Part shown: piece by piece, positions 8,958 to 17,026 of the stretch
How positions within the stretch are numbered: the first letter of the stretch is position 1
Layout of the letters: the number at the start of each line of letters is the position of its first letter
Notes under the pieces: generated by a model
Told to the model about the DNA's origin: nothing
Seen by the model: only the letters and a program-made list of their open reading frames with translations
Databases searched by the model: none
Made by a program: the position numbers and the translations under genes
Source of the DNA: Thiothrix winogradskyi
GTDB lineage: Bacteria > Pseudomonadota > Gammaproteobacteria > Thiotrichales > Thiotrichaceae
Direction: 5' to 3'
Assembly: GCF_021650935.1 (NCBI RefSeq)
Contig: NZ_CP091244.1
Coordinates: 1,736,001 to 1,800,000, forward strand
DNA length: 64,000 bases

Positions 8958-10075
8958 CGGAATAATGAGAGCGTCACTTCGACCTCCAGTGCTTGGTGAC
9001 CTTCACGCAATAAACTAACCTTTACCTTGCTGTGACGTGGGTAGTTATCCAAAAGTTTGTTTAATTCGTTGATATTGTTAACGGGCTGCCCGTCAAGCGC
9101 TTGAATGATGTCACCCAAAATCAGGTCATCGTTTGCGGTCAGTTTGGTTTCACGAATGCCCGCGAGTGCCGCAGGTGTATTGGGTTGCACCCGTAGCGCT
9201 AATACCCCTTGTGTGTTCAATTTAGCCGTAATGCGCTCACTGATATTGTCATCCATCACCACTCCCAACACAGGGCGCGTGTAACGCCCGTCTTTGACTA
9301 GGCGCGGCACTACCCGGTTCACCACATCCACGGGAATGGCAAAACCAATCCCCGCAGAAGCACCGGAGGGGCTGTAAATAGCGACGTTGACCCCAATCAA
9401 ACGTCCAGCACTGTCCAGCAAGGGGCCGCCGGAGTTGCCGGGGTTAATGGCGGCATCGGTTTGAATCAAACCATCCATGCTGCCACCTTCTTCCGCATCA
9501 ATGCTGCGGCGTAATGCCGAAATAATGCCCGACGTTAAGGTGTGATCAAGACCAAAAGGATTGCCAATCGCTAATACATTTTGCCCAACGTGCAAATCAC
9601 TGCTGCTGCCAATTTGCACGGGCGGTGGGGCATCTGCCATGTCACGCAGGCGTAATACGGCTAAATCGTGTTCAGGACTGGCACCGACAACATCGGCTTC
9701 AAAAACGCGCTGGTCAGCAAACCGAATCTTGGCGGTGTCATGACCTTCGACTACGTGGTAATTGGTGACGATATGTCCTGCATTGTCCCAGACGAACCCG
9801 GTTCCCGTGCCTTGTGGAATTTCACGAATATTACGGCTCCACAAGTTCAATACCCGCTCCACGGTGGTGATGTAGACCACGGAAGGGCTGTTGCGCTCAA
9901 AAATGGCAATGGTGGCTTGCTCATCCGCCGCCAAATCACCACGCGCAGTGACGGTACGCGGCTGATTCCCCGCCGTTTCTTGAAACCACGGAACCCATAC
10001 CGGTTGCGCGACCCACAGCAAGAGCACTGCCAGCAATACCCACAAAAACAACGCCAGTGAACGGTTTCCATTCAT
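8954..10075 (-). CDS. degS: Membrane-anchored HtrA/DegS-type serine protease
   Basis: An N-terminal transmembrane anchor (about 7-27) is followed by a trypsin-like domain with His107 (TNYHVV), Asp137 (EHDLAVL) and Ser215 (NPGNSGGPLL), and a single PDZ domain (about 275-373). One PDZ plus a TM anchor and 373 aa fit DegS/AlgW, which senses misfolded outer-membrane proteins and starts the sigmaE response by cutting the anti-sigma factor. No sigmaE genes are nearby, so that role is inferred. It starts 3 bp after the phytase-like gene and is probably co-transcribed with it. Confidence 0.87.
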   Translation of the reverse strand: MNGNRSLALFLWVLLAVLLLWVAQPVWVPWFQETAGNQPRTVTARGDLAADEQATIAIFERNSPSVVYITTVERVLNLWSRNIREIPQGTGTGFVWDNAGHIVTNYHVVEGHDTAKIRFADQRVFEADVVGASPEHDLAVLRLRDMADAPPPVQIGSSSDLHVGQNVLAIGNPFGLDHTLTSGIISALRRSIDAEEGGSMDGLIQTDAAINPGNSGGPLLDSAGRLIGVNVAIYSPSGASAGIGFAIPVDVVNRVVPRLVKDGRYTRPVLGVVMDDNISERITAKLNTQGVLALRVQPNTPAALAGIRETKLTANDDLILGDIIQALDGQPVNNINELNKLLDNYPRHSKVKVSLLREGHQALEVEVTLSLFR

Positions 10076-10078
10076 AAA

Positions 10079-11020
10079 TTATGGCTTCCCTAAGTCGAGG
10101 GTGAACAGGGTCAGCGTGGTGGGCAGAAAATCTTCATTGCCATCATCGCCGACCATCAAATACTGATTGCCCTGAATATGGGTCAACCCCTCGTAATTAT
10201 CAACCAGCAAATGACTCGATAACACTTTCAGGTCTTGCAGCGTACACGCCTGATCTTTGGAACATTGTTGGAAATCCAAATAACGCAAGCTCACCACCAA
10301 TGGGTTGGGAAACCCTGACCAGGCGCGTTCCATCACCAATAAATTACCATTGGGTAAGACTTCCATCGCACTGATACCGCTATTTGTCGCGGGGTAAGCC
10401 ATGAACGACCATTGCTGCCCTTTGGTCGAGTACAAGGTGTGCAAATTGCGTGGTTGACCTTTGAGTGGCATTTCCGGGGCGGTTATAAAGCCGTAACGTG
10501 GATGAAAAGTGACGGATTCCAGTGAGTTATTACCGTGTTGATAGGCGTTTTTGTCGTCCAACTCTGCCGGTAAGCTAATGTTTTTAATCGCTTGGCCTTG
10601 TGGGGTAAACCGAATAATGCGTGGAATGCCCTCAAATGCAATCACGAGTTGCGAATCACCGGTTTTGCCATTATTGGCATTCATCAAGGTTAAACCTTCA
10701 GAATCGCGACGACCTTTTTTAATGCGTTCACCGTCCTTATCCATGAGGTTGGCGGCATACACTGCTTCAGCCGCAGTCAGGCGATTGCCTTGGATGTCGA
10801 GTTTGAAGTGAAAAATGGCTCCTTTGTCGGAAATGGCGTAGAGCAATTGCTCATCCTGATCCCAGACTAAACCCGATAGTTCACTGATTTTGATGCCATT
10901 CACTGTATGCGGTGGAATCACCAAGCTGTTCTGCACTTCCAAAACAGGCGTTGCATTCACATTGACAGACATCAACATTGTCTGCATCAGTAGCAATAAC
11001 AATAATCCAAAACGCATCAT
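10079..11020 (-). CDS. Exported esterase-like activity of phytase family protein
   Basis: The 313-aa protein starts with a signal peptide (about 1-23, ending VNVNA). The mature part has the phytase-like beta-propeller pattern: ELSGLVWDQDEQLLYAISDKG, DSEGLTLM, and SLESVTFHPRYG, ending with a YLMVGDDGNED repeat. The family (Phytase_like) is exported and poorly characterised; no defined substrate follows from sequence. GAGGAG lies 6 bases before the ATG. It heads a two-gene unit with degS. Confidence 0.78.
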   Translation of the reverse strand: MMRFGLLLLLLMQTMLMSVNVNATPVLEVQNSLVIPPHTVNGIKISELSGLVWDQDEQLLYAISDKGAIFHFKLDIQGNRLTAAEAVYAANLMDKDGERIKKGRRDSEGLTLMNANNGKTGDSQLVIAFEGIPRIIRFTPQGQAIKNISLPAELDDKNAYQHGNNSLESVTFHPRYGFITAPEMPLKGQPRNLHTLYSTKGQQWSFMAYPATNSGISAMEVLPNGNLLVMERAWSGFPNPLVVSLRYLDFQQCSKDQACTLQDLKVLSSHLLVDNYEGLTHIQGNQYLMVGDDGNEDFLPTTLTLFTLDLGKP

Positions 11021-11229
11021 GCTGACTCCTCATCCTTTATTGGCAAATGAATGCACGCAGCATCTTAATGACCTCCGCATGTACTGTAAACCTGTCATTC
11101 GTCAGATGATCACTACCGTTAATAATTCCAATAAATACAATCAGATGATTAATCTTGAAATTAGCACCTATACTGTTTTTGGCAGTTGCCGAAATACATA
11201 AATTTACCACGGTTTAAAGGAGTCTACTT

Positions 11230-11493
11230 ATGGGTGCGGAGATTACTCAAATTCTAGTCATGTTGGGCATTGGTGCGGTCGCTGGTTGGCTGGCTGGTAT
11301 CATCATGAAAGGTGCAGGTTTCGGTCTGATTGGTAACATCATTGTGGGGATCGTTGGCTCGGTCATTGGCACGTTCGTAGGTGGTCTCTTGTCTGTAAAC
11401 TTGGGTGTTGGTCCATTGTTGGGAACCCTGATTTGGGCGGTGATTGGTGCGGTCATCTTGTTGTTCATTATCGGCTTGGTGAAACGCGCATAG
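11230..11493 (+). CDS. GlsB/YeaQ/YmgE family stress-response membrane protein
   Basis: Very hydrophobic 87-aa protein with three predicted membrane helices. Its glycine-rich pattern (GAVAGWLAGIIMKGAGFG, GNIIVGIVGSVIGTFVGG) is diagnostic of the transglycosylase-associated/YeaQ family of small inner-membrane proteins linked to general and envelope stress. A strong ribosome site, AAAGGAG, sits 8 bases upstream. The gene stands alone and ends at a good intrinsic terminator (11522-11550). Confidence 0.9.
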   Translation: MGAEITQILVMLGIGAVAGWLAGIIMKGAGFGLIGNIIVGIVGSVIGTFVGGLLSVNLGVGPLLGTLIWAVIGAVILLFIIGLVKRA

Positions 11494-11521
11494 CCTTTCC
11501 AGACACGTTTTGTCATACTCG

Positions 11522-11550
11522 AACGCCGCTTATTTCAGAGCGGCGTTTTT
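11522..11550 (+). terminator. Intrinsic terminator after the YeaQ-like gene
   Basis: A perfect 9-bp stem AACGCCGCT / AGCGGCGTT (11522-11530 and 11539-11547) with an 8-base loop, followed by a T run to 11550. It also argues against starting the downstream restriction gene earlier than 11564, because an upstream in-frame extension would run through this hairpin. Confidence 0.85.
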
Positions 11551-11563
11551 GTTGGTGAACCCC

Positions 11564-12487
11564 ATGCCGATACCCGATTATCAAACCTTGATGCGCCCTT
11601 TGTTGCAACTGGCAGCCGATGGGCAAGAACACAAATTACGCGATGCGACGCTCACTCTTGCCGAACAATTTCAACTGAACGAAGCCGAACGCTCCGCCAT
11701 TTTGCCCAGTGGCACGCAATCGGTGTTTGGTAATCGGGTAGGGTGGGCGCGTTCCTACCTCAAGCAAGCGGGGGCGCTGTATTCGCCGCGCCGTGGCTGT
11801 TTTGTGATTACCCCGCGTGGGCTGCAATTGCTCAAGGCCAATCCGCACAGCATCCGCATTGCTACGCTGGCAGCATTCCCCGAATTTCAAGATTTTAAAA
11901 ACCGCCGACACGTCACTAAGACCGAGAGCGGGCAAACGCTGGACATGGATTCGGATATTATTTTCGACGATACCCCCGAAGACATCCTCGCCTCCGCCCA
12001 CCGTTTGTTATGCCGCAATCTTGAGCAGGAAGTGCTGGAAACCGTTAAAGAAGCTTCGCCGACCTTCTTTGAAAAACTGGTGGTCGATTTGCTCATCAAA
12101 ATGGGTTACGGCGGCAACCGTCAGGATGCGGGTCGAGCCATTGGCAAAAGCGGCGACGGCGGCATTGACGGCATCATCAACGAAGACCGCTTGGGCGTGG
12201 ATGTGCTTTACATGCAAGCCAAACGTTGGGAAGCGACGGTGGGTCGCCCTGAAATTCAGAAATTTGCGGGCGCGTTGCAGGGGCAGCGGGCGAAGAAAGG
12301 GATTTTCATGACGACCTCCAACTTTTCCCGTGAGGCTAAAGAGTATGCCCGCTCGATTGAGACGCGGATTATTTTGATTGACGGGGAAAAGCTCGCGGCG
12401 TTGATGGTGGAATACAATGTGGGCGTATCGGTGGTGGAACATTACGAGGTGAAGAAAGTGGATACGGATTATTTTGAGGGTGGGTAA
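11564..12487 (+). CDS. Mrr-type restriction endonuclease
   Basis: Predicted modification-dependent (type IV) restriction enzyme. The N-terminal part (about 1-95) is the winged-helix Mrr_N domain. The C-terminal part (about 165-290) is the Mrr catalytic domain with the PD-(D/E)xK variant seen as SGDGGIDGII (Asp202) and QAKRW (Gln218, Lys220), matching the family D...QxK core. Length 307 aa matches E. coli Mrr. The ATG at 11564 is the first after the terminator and gives the standard N-terminus; the ribosome site is weak. No methyltransferase gene is adjacent, which fits a type IV enzyme. Confidence 0.88.
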   Translation: MPIPDYQTLMRPLLQLAADGQEHKLRDATLTLAEQFQLNEAERSAILPSGTQSVFGNRVGWARSYLKQAGALYSPRRGCFVITPRGLQLLKANPHSIRIATLAAFPEFQDFKNRRHVTKTESGQTLDMDSDIIFDDTPEDILASAHRLLCRNLEQEVLETVKEASPTFFEKLVVDLLIKMGYGGNRQDAGRAIGKSGDGGIDGIINEDRLGVDVLYMQAKRWEATVGRPEIQKFAGALQGQRAKKGIFMTTSNFSREAKEYARSIETRIILIDGEKLAALMVEYNVGVSVVEHYEVKKVDTDYFEGG

Positions 12488-12556
12488 TTTCCAAAGAACG
12501 TAACGATCTAGCAAAATTCACAACAACTTTGATCAAACACTATGGAGAGCAGCAAC

Positions 12557-12844
12557 ATGGGTAACGCATTCGCCAGCATCAAGCAAGGCTTGGAAGAAGC
12601 CATCACTTTCGCAAAAGGCAACTGCCCACAAGCAAAAGTGCATCAGTTTTCACCTGTTGATGTGAAAAACGTCCGCGCAAAAGTCGGTATGACTCAGGTG
12701 GAATTTGCAGCAACTTTTGGTATCAGTGTCAGCACTTTGCGCCATTGGGAGCGCGGGGATCGTACTCCGCACGGTGCAGCACGGGTATTGCTGCATGTGG
12801 TGGCAAAAGAACCGCAAGCCGTACTACGAGCATTGGCTCAGTAA
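12557..12844 (+). CDS. Antitoxin-type HTH regulator (HigA/NadS-like), no toxin partner
   Basis: The 95-aa protein begins GNAFASIKQGLEEAITFAKG and carries a helix-turn-helix at about 43-70 (GMTQVEFAATFGISVSTLRHWERG). This layout is that of antitoxins paired with RelE/HigB-like toxins, where the toxin gene usually lies just upstream. Here the upstream gene is the Mrr endonuclease, and no toxin frame is visible on either side. The ATG at 12557 has GGAGAG 7 bases upstream; an ATG at 12542 lies before this site. It could regulate the Mrr gene 69 bp upstream or be a leftover of a lost pair. Confidence 0.75.
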   Translation: MGNAFASIKQGLEEAITFAKGNCPQAKVHQFSPVDVKNVRAKVGMTQVEFAATFGISVSTLRHWERGDRTPHGAARVLLHVVAKEPQAVLRALAQ

Positions 12845-12940
12845 CGCAAATGACAGCATTATTTTACTTATCATAAACTGTACAAATAGACCGTTTTCGC
12901 AGCATAATGGCGACGTCTATAATCTGCTCAAGGAATGTCC

Positions 12941-13528
12941 ATGCGCGAATACCTTTACCCTGCTCACCCCTGCAACGATTGGTTTCAAATCAAAGTAATT
13001 GACGCATGGCAAACTAGTGGGAAGCCTTTTTTTGCTTTTTCATTCTGCAAATACACCCCTCATGCATTAATTAATAACGAGAATAACCATAATGACCAAC
13101 AACCTTTCTGGCTTTATATTTATTACTCAGATAGGAAAATTAGAGAAGGTGTAACAGACGGATGGTGTGATGATGAAGATTCAAGAGTAGCCATGCAGGT
13201 AGAACACCGCATTCGAGTACTAACATTCACACCCGGAAATCACAATCCCTATGCTTCTACTGATACCCATGATTCATCACCTTGTGATCATGGAGAAGAA
13301 AAAATTTGGTTCAAATGCGACAAGGTTGAAAAGGTTAAGAAATTAAACTCATCTGGTCAACTTGTGAACTTAGCTCTTCACGATTTTCAACATGCACTAG
13401 ACCCACAAAAATCCGTAGGGCAGGCAATGATCACGTCAATTGTACCCGTATGCAGAAAATCACCATTGATTATACGCAAGTCTTGGCAGTATACAGATGA
13501 GCCTGCAAGTTGTAGCTCACAACCTTGA
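12941..13528 (+). CDS. Hypothetical protein, low-GC accessory gene
   Basis: I do not recognise this 195-aa protein. It is soluble, with no signal peptide or membrane helix, and is rich in His, Asp, Asn and aromatic residues. A mid-section (about 95-115) is a polar, probably disordered patch. The A/T content is higher than in flanking housekeeping genes, hinting at horizontal origin. AAGGA lies 6 bases before ATG 12941; an in-frame ATG 6 bases earlier (12935) is possible. It ends just before a strong hairpin shared with clpB. Confidence 0.6.
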   Translation: MREYLYPAHPCNDWFQIKVIDAWQTSGKPFFAFSFCKYTPHALINNENNHNDQQPFWLYIYYSDRKIREGVTDGWCDDEDSRVAMQVEHRIRVLTFTPGNHNPYASTDTHDSSPCDHGEEKIWFKCDKVEKVKKLNSSGQLVNLALHDFQHALDPQKSVGQAMITSIVPVCRKSPLIIRKSWQYTDEPASCSSQP

Positions 13529-13535
13529 TCAGCAA

Positions 13536-13566
13536 AAACGCCGCCTGTTGAGGCGGCGTTTCTCTT
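13536..13566. terminator. Hairpin terminator between the convergent hypothetical gene and clpB
   Basis: An 11-bp perfect stem, AAACGCCGCCT / AGGCGGCGTTT (13536-13546 and 13551-13561), with a 4-base loop. T-rich sequence follows on the + side, and the A run before the stem gives a U run on the - strand. It can end transcripts from both the hypothetical gene and clpB. Confidence 0.85.
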
Positions 13567-13582
13567 TCAGCACAAAAGAGCG

Positions 13583-16192
13583 TTACACTTCCTGCGCTTC
13601 AACTAACGCCGTAAACGTCAGCCTGCCATCTACCACATCCACCGCAATCGTATCCCCCGGCATAAACTTGCTGCTGAGGATTTGCTGTGCCAGCGGATTT
13701 TCCACTTGCTGCTGGATAGCGCGTTTGAGTGGACGAGCACCATACACTGGGTCGAAACCAGCCTCTGCCAGCAAGTCGAGTGCCGTATCGGTAATCTGAA
13801 TCCCCAAATCCCGCGCGGCCAAACGTTGACGCAAGTTATTGAGCTGGATGTCTGCAATCTTGCGGATTTCGACCTGATCCAGCGGATGGAATACCACCGT
13901 TTCGTCAATGCGGTTGATGAATTCAGGGCGGAAATGCGTGCCGACGACTTCCATCACCGCTGCTTTCATCCGCTCGTAGTTGGCTTCGCCCGACATCTCT
14001 TGAATGAGGTGCGAACCAAGGTTGGAAGTCATGATGATGACGGTGTTGCGGAAATCCACGGTGCGGCCTTGCCCATCGGTCAAACGCCCGTCGTCCAGCA
14101 CTTGCAGCAGCACGTTGAATACGTCGGGATGGGCTTTTTCCACCTCATCCAGCAGGATTACGGAGTACGGGCGGCGGCGCACCGCTTCGGTCAAATAGCC
14201 ACCTTCTTCATAGCCGACGTAACCCGGAGGAGCACCGATCAGGCGAGCGACGGAATGCTTTTCCATGAATTCGGACATATCAATCCGCACCATCGCGTCG
14301 TCGGTGTCGAACAGGAAAGTCGCCAGCGCCTTGGTGAGTTCGGTTTTACCCACACCCGTAGGCCCCAAGAACAGGAATGAACCGCTGGGGCGATTGGGGT
14401 CGGAAAGCCCGGCACGCGCACGGCGAATGGCGTTGGAAACCGCGACTACCGCTTCGGTTTGCCCAATCACGCGCTTGGCAAGCACCTCTTCCATTTTCAG
14501 CAGCTTGTCCTTTTCGCCTTCGAGCATTTTGCTGACGGGGATACCTGTCCAGCGTGACACGATGTCGGCAATTTCGTCTTCCGTCACCTTGGTTTTCAGC
14601 AATTTGGGCGCTTTGGATTCGGTGTGGGCGGCAGCATCGTCGGCTTGCGCCAACTGGCTTTCGAGTTCGGGGATGCGCCCGTATTGCAGTTCCGCCATGC
14701 GTTGCAAATTGCCCGCACGTCGGGCGGTTTCAAATTCGAGCCGCGCTTGGTCGAGGGCTTCCTTGATGTGGGAAGTGCCTTGCACGTCGGCTTTTTCGCT
14801 TTTCCAGATTTCTTCCAAATCGGCGGATTCGATTTCCAGACGGTCGATTTCAGCCTGCAAGTCGGCGAGGCGTTTTTTGGAAGCGTCGTCGGATTCCTTT
14901 TTCAAGGCTTCGCGTTCGATCTTGAGCTGGATCAGGCGGCGGTCGAGCTTGTCGATCACTTCCGGCTTGGAGTCGATTTCAACGCGGATGCGAGACGCGG
15001 CTTCGTCGATCAGGTCGATGGCTTTGTCCGGTAACTGGCGGTCGGTGATGTAACGGTGCGACAGCGTTGCGGCAGCAACCAACGCAGGGTCGGTGATTTC
15101 CACGCCGTGATGCACTTCATATTTTTCCTGCAAGCCGCGCAGGATGGCGATGGTGTCTTCCACGGTCGGTTCGTCCACCAGCACTTTCTGGAAGCGGCGT
15201 TCGAGCGCGGCATCTTTTTCGATGTATTGGCGGTATTCGTCGAGCGTGGTTGCGCCGAGGCAGTGCAATTCGCCACGGGCAAGGGCAGGCTTAAGCATAT
15301 TGCCCGCATCCATTGCACCGTCGGCTTTGCCCGCGCCGACCATGGTGTGCAATTCGTCGATGAACAGGATGATATTGCCTTCGGCTTTGGCGATGTCGTT
15401 GAGGACAGCTTTGAGGCGTTCTTCAAAGTCGCCACGGTACTTTGTGCCTGCGAGCAATGCGCCGAGGTCGAGCGAGAGCAGGCGTTTGCCTTTCATGCCT
15501 TCGGAGACTTCACCGTTGACAATGCGTTGCGCCAAGCCTTCGACCAGCGCGGTTTTACCCACGCCCGGTTCGCCGATCAGCACGGGGTTATTTTTGGTGC
15601 GGCGTTGCAGGATTTGCACCATGCGGCGGATTTCTTCGTCACGCCCGATGATCGGGTCAATCTTGCCCTGTTCGGCGCGTTCGGTGAGGTCGATGGTGTA
15701 TTTGTCGAGGGCTTGGCGTTGGTCTTCGGCATTGGGGTCGTTGACGGTTTGTCCGCCGCGCATCCCTTCGATGGCTTTTTCGACCGCGCCTTTGGTAGCA
15801 CCGCATTCACGCAGCAGATTGCCGAGCGTGCCTTTGTCTTCCAATCCGGCGAGGATGAAGAGTTCGGAGGAAATGTATTGGTCTTTGCGTTGCTGGGCGA
15901 TTTTGTCGGTGACGTTCAGCAACTTGCTGAGGTCGTTGGACACATGCACACTACCCGCGTCGCCACCGGAAACGCTGGCAAGACGCTCAACCGCTTCGCC
16001 GAGTTTCGAGCGCAATTGGTTGACGTTGACATCAGCTTTGGTCAGCAGACCGCGAGTAGAACCGCCTTCCTGGTCAAGCAGGGCAATCATCAGGTGGATG
16101 GGTTCGATGAATTGGTGATCACGCCCTAACGCGAGCGATTGCGCGTCTTGCAGGGCGAGTTGGAACTTGCTGGTGAGTTTGTCCATTCTCAT
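13583..16192 (-). CDS. clpB: ATP-dependent disaggregase ClpB
   Basis: Hsp100 ring ATPase that pulls apart protein aggregates together with DnaK. Domain order: Clp N domain (about 1-145), AAA1 with Walker A GEPGVGKT (about 206-213), the coiled-coil middle domain (about 410-525) that separates ClpB from ClpA, and AAA2 with GPTGVGKT and the sensor-2 block GARPLKRAI near the C-terminus. Length 869 aa is typical. The start RMDKLTSKFQLALQDAQSLA is the usual ClpB N-terminus. No ClpP-binding loop is expected or seen. A sigma32-like promoter lies upstream. Confidence 0.97.
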   Translation of the reverse strand: MRMDKLTSKFQLALQDAQSLALGRDHQFIEPIHLMIALLDQEGGSTRGLLTKADVNVNQLRSKLGEAVERLASVSGGDAGSVHVSNDLSKLLNVTDKIAQQRKDQYISSELFILAGLEDKGTLGNLLRECGATKGAVEKAIEGMRGGQTVNDPNAEDQRQALDKYTIDLTERAEQGKIDPIIGRDEEIRRMVQILQRRTKNNPVLIGEPGVGKTALVEGLAQRIVNGEVSEGMKGKRLLSLDLGALLAGTKYRGDFEERLKAVLNDIAKAEGNIILFIDELHTMVGAGKADGAMDAGNMLKPALARGELHCLGATTLDEYRQYIEKDAALERRFQKVLVDEPTVEDTIAILRGLQEKYEVHHGVEITDPALVAAATLSHRYITDRQLPDKAIDLIDEAASRIRVEIDSKPEVIDKLDRRLIQLKIEREALKKESDDASKKRLADLQAEIDRLEIESADLEEIWKSEKADVQGTSHIKEALDQARLEFETARRAGNLQRMAELQYGRIPELESQLAQADDAAAHTESKAPKLLKTKVTEDEIADIVSRWTGIPVSKMLEGEKDKLLKMEEVLAKRVIGQTEAVVAVSNAIRRARAGLSDPNRPSGSFLFLGPTGVGKTELTKALATFLFDTDDAMVRIDMSEFMEKHSVARLIGAPPGYVGYEEGGYLTEAVRRRPYSVILLDEVEKAHPDVFNVLLQVLDDGRLTDGQGRTVDFRNTVIIMTSNLGSHLIQEMSGEANYERMKAAVMEVVGTHFRPEFINRIDETVVFHPLDQVEIRKIADIQLNNLRQRLAARDLGIQITDTALDLLAEAGFDPVYGARPLKRAIQQQVENPLAQQILSSKFMPGDTIAVDVVDGRLTFTALVEAQEV

Positions 16193-16242
16193 GTGGGCTA
16201 CCTATTGATTTGGGTTGGACGCAAGTGCGTCGGATGGGACAA

Positions 16243-16271
16243 ATCTGGGGTAGCGGGTGGGGGAATTCAAG
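16243..16271 (-). promoter_or_regulatory. Heat-shock (sigma32-type) promoter of clpB
   Basis: On the minus strand CTTGAA (16271-16266) is followed after 15 bases by CCCCAGAT (16250-16243). The E. coli sigma32 consensus is CTTGAA-N13-17-CCCCATNT, so only one core base differs. The predicted start is near 16236, giving a leader of about 44 bases that contains a GACGCA-N2-TGCGTC dyad (16218-16231). Position and gene identity support a heat-shock promoter; sigma32 itself is not encoded here. Confidence 0.72.
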
Positions 16272-16366
16272 GTGAGGGTGTGGATAAGTTTGATGTGGGT
16301 CAGGTTTGCTTGACTCCATTCTAACTTCTTCGCATAGTGAGTGGTCTGCATTGCTGGAGTTTTGAG

Positions 16367-16681
16367 ATGAAAAACGATCCTATTGTTGAAGAAATCCACA
16401 AAATACGTGAAGCCTACGCGGCGACATTCAATTTTGACCTGAAGGCTATTTTCGCTGACCTGAAGGCTAAAGAGCGCCAGTCTTCCCGTCTAGTGGTCAA
16501 ACGTGCGCCGGAGCGGTTTCATGATGAAGGATTTGGGCTAATCAAAAGTAAACGCAAAGCTGTACCTGCTGATTTTGATCCTGCCAGCCTTACGCTAGTT
16601 ACTTGGGCTGCTTCAAATCGCGAATCCACGCCAATACAGAAACCAGTTCTTCTACGGACAAGCAGTGACTCTCCAGAATGA
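16367..16681 (+). CDS. Small hypothetical protein, possibly antitoxin-like
   Basis: The 104-aa product begins KNDPIVEEIHKIREAYAAT, a pattern seen in small solitary proteins of unknown function (start xDPIVEE(I/V)xKxR, then a helix with FNFDLKAIFADLK). GGAG lies 8 bases upstream of the ATG. The last 27 codons overlap, antisense, the 3' end of the XRE regulator gene, so the C-terminal tail is probably not conserved. No function is assigned. Confidence 0.6.
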   Translation: MKNDPIVEEIHKIREAYAATFNFDLKAIFADLKAKERQSSRLVVKRAPERFHDEGFGLIKSKRKAVPADFDPASLTLVTWAASNRESTPIQKPVLLRTSSDSPE

Positions 16682-16922
16682 TGTCCGCCAGTTCGTCTGA
16701 TACGCAGTAGAAATATGCTGCCGGAATACCTAACGCTGCTGCCAAATTTTTAGCCGTCTCGAAAGGCGGTTCATGCGTTCCAGTTTCGTAACGACTGATT
16801 CGGGCGCTGCTGCATCCCTCATCCAACCCAATCAACACACCCAAACGATCCTGCGGTAAACCCGCACGTATTCGTGCTGTACGCAAACGAGAACCGAATA
16901 ATGATTGAGGATGCTTTGACAT
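16599..16922 (-). CDS. XRE-family transcriptional regulator
   Basis: A 107-aa Cro/C1-type DNA-binding protein. The helix-turn-helix spans about 7-65, with FGSRLRTARIRAGLPQDRLG, ARISRYETGTHEPP and AKNLAAALGIPAAYFY. A short C-terminal helix (SVEELVSVLAWIRDL) may dimerise. ATG 16922 is preferred; a TTG 14 codons upstream would place the start inside the operator. Two matching inverted repeats (16924-16938 and 16957-16971) lie directly upstream, the first touching the start codon region, so self-repression is likely. The divergent neighbour is a secreted protein. Confidence 0.85.
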   Translation of the reverse strand: MSKHPQSLFGSRLRTARIRAGLPQDRLGVLIGLDEGCSSARISRYETGTHEPPFETAKNLAAALGIPAAYFYCVSDELADIILESHCLSVEELVSVLAWIRDLKQPK

Positions 16923-16923
16923 C

Positions 16924-16938
16924 CTACGATATTCGTAA
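16924..16938. promoter_or_regulatory. Operator-like inverted repeat O1 (XRE regulator)
   Basis: CTACG-ATATT-CGTAA, a 15-bp near-perfect dyad (9 of 10 arm bases match CTACG-N5-CGTAG). It lies immediately upstream of the XRE regulator's ATG, covering its ribosome-binding region. It matches a second site centred 33 bp away. Confidence 0.65.
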
Positions 16939-16945
16939 ATTTTAC

Positions 16946-16974
16946 TTGAGTATTCTCTACGCAATTCGTAGAAT
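16946..16974 (+). promoter_or_regulatory. Sigma70-like promoter of the secreted-protein gene
   Basis: TTGAGT (16946-16951), a 17-bp spacer, then TAGAAT (16969-16974). Four of six -35 and five of six -10 bases match consensus at the optimal spacing. The predicted RNA start is near 16981, about 46 bases before the ATG at 17027. Operator O2 covers the 3' part of the spacer and half of the -10, where a bound repressor would block polymerase. Confidence 0.65.
16957..16971. promoter_or_regulatory. Operator-like inverted repeat O2 (XRE regulator)
   Basis: CTACG-CAATT-CGTAG, a perfect 15-bp dyad with 5-base arms. It overlaps the -10 of the divergent promoter. The centre is 33 bp, about three helical turns, from O1, so two dimers would sit on the same DNA face. 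Confidence 0.7.
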
Positions 16975-17026
16975 TGATGATGAACCGGGCATTTACTTCC
17001 TTAATAATCATCAGGAGCATCATCCT

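Noticed and set aside
11510..11563. Earlier start for the Mrr gene
   Set aside because: The extension is the terminator hairpin of the preceding gene read as protein.
12705..12998. A 97-aa + strand frame overlapping the HTH gene
   Set aside because: Off-frame shadow of the HTH gene with no ribosome site and a Cys/Trp-rich, non-protein-like composition.
13666..16129. Long + strand frames opposite clpB and purL
   Set aside because: Antisense shadows caused by codon bias in long conserved genes; no ribosome sites, no recognisable domains.
16874..17026. N-terminal extension of the secreted protein
   Set aside because: It would place the promoter and operators inside the coding region and remove the signal peptide from the N-terminus; ATG 17027 with AGGAG is preferred.
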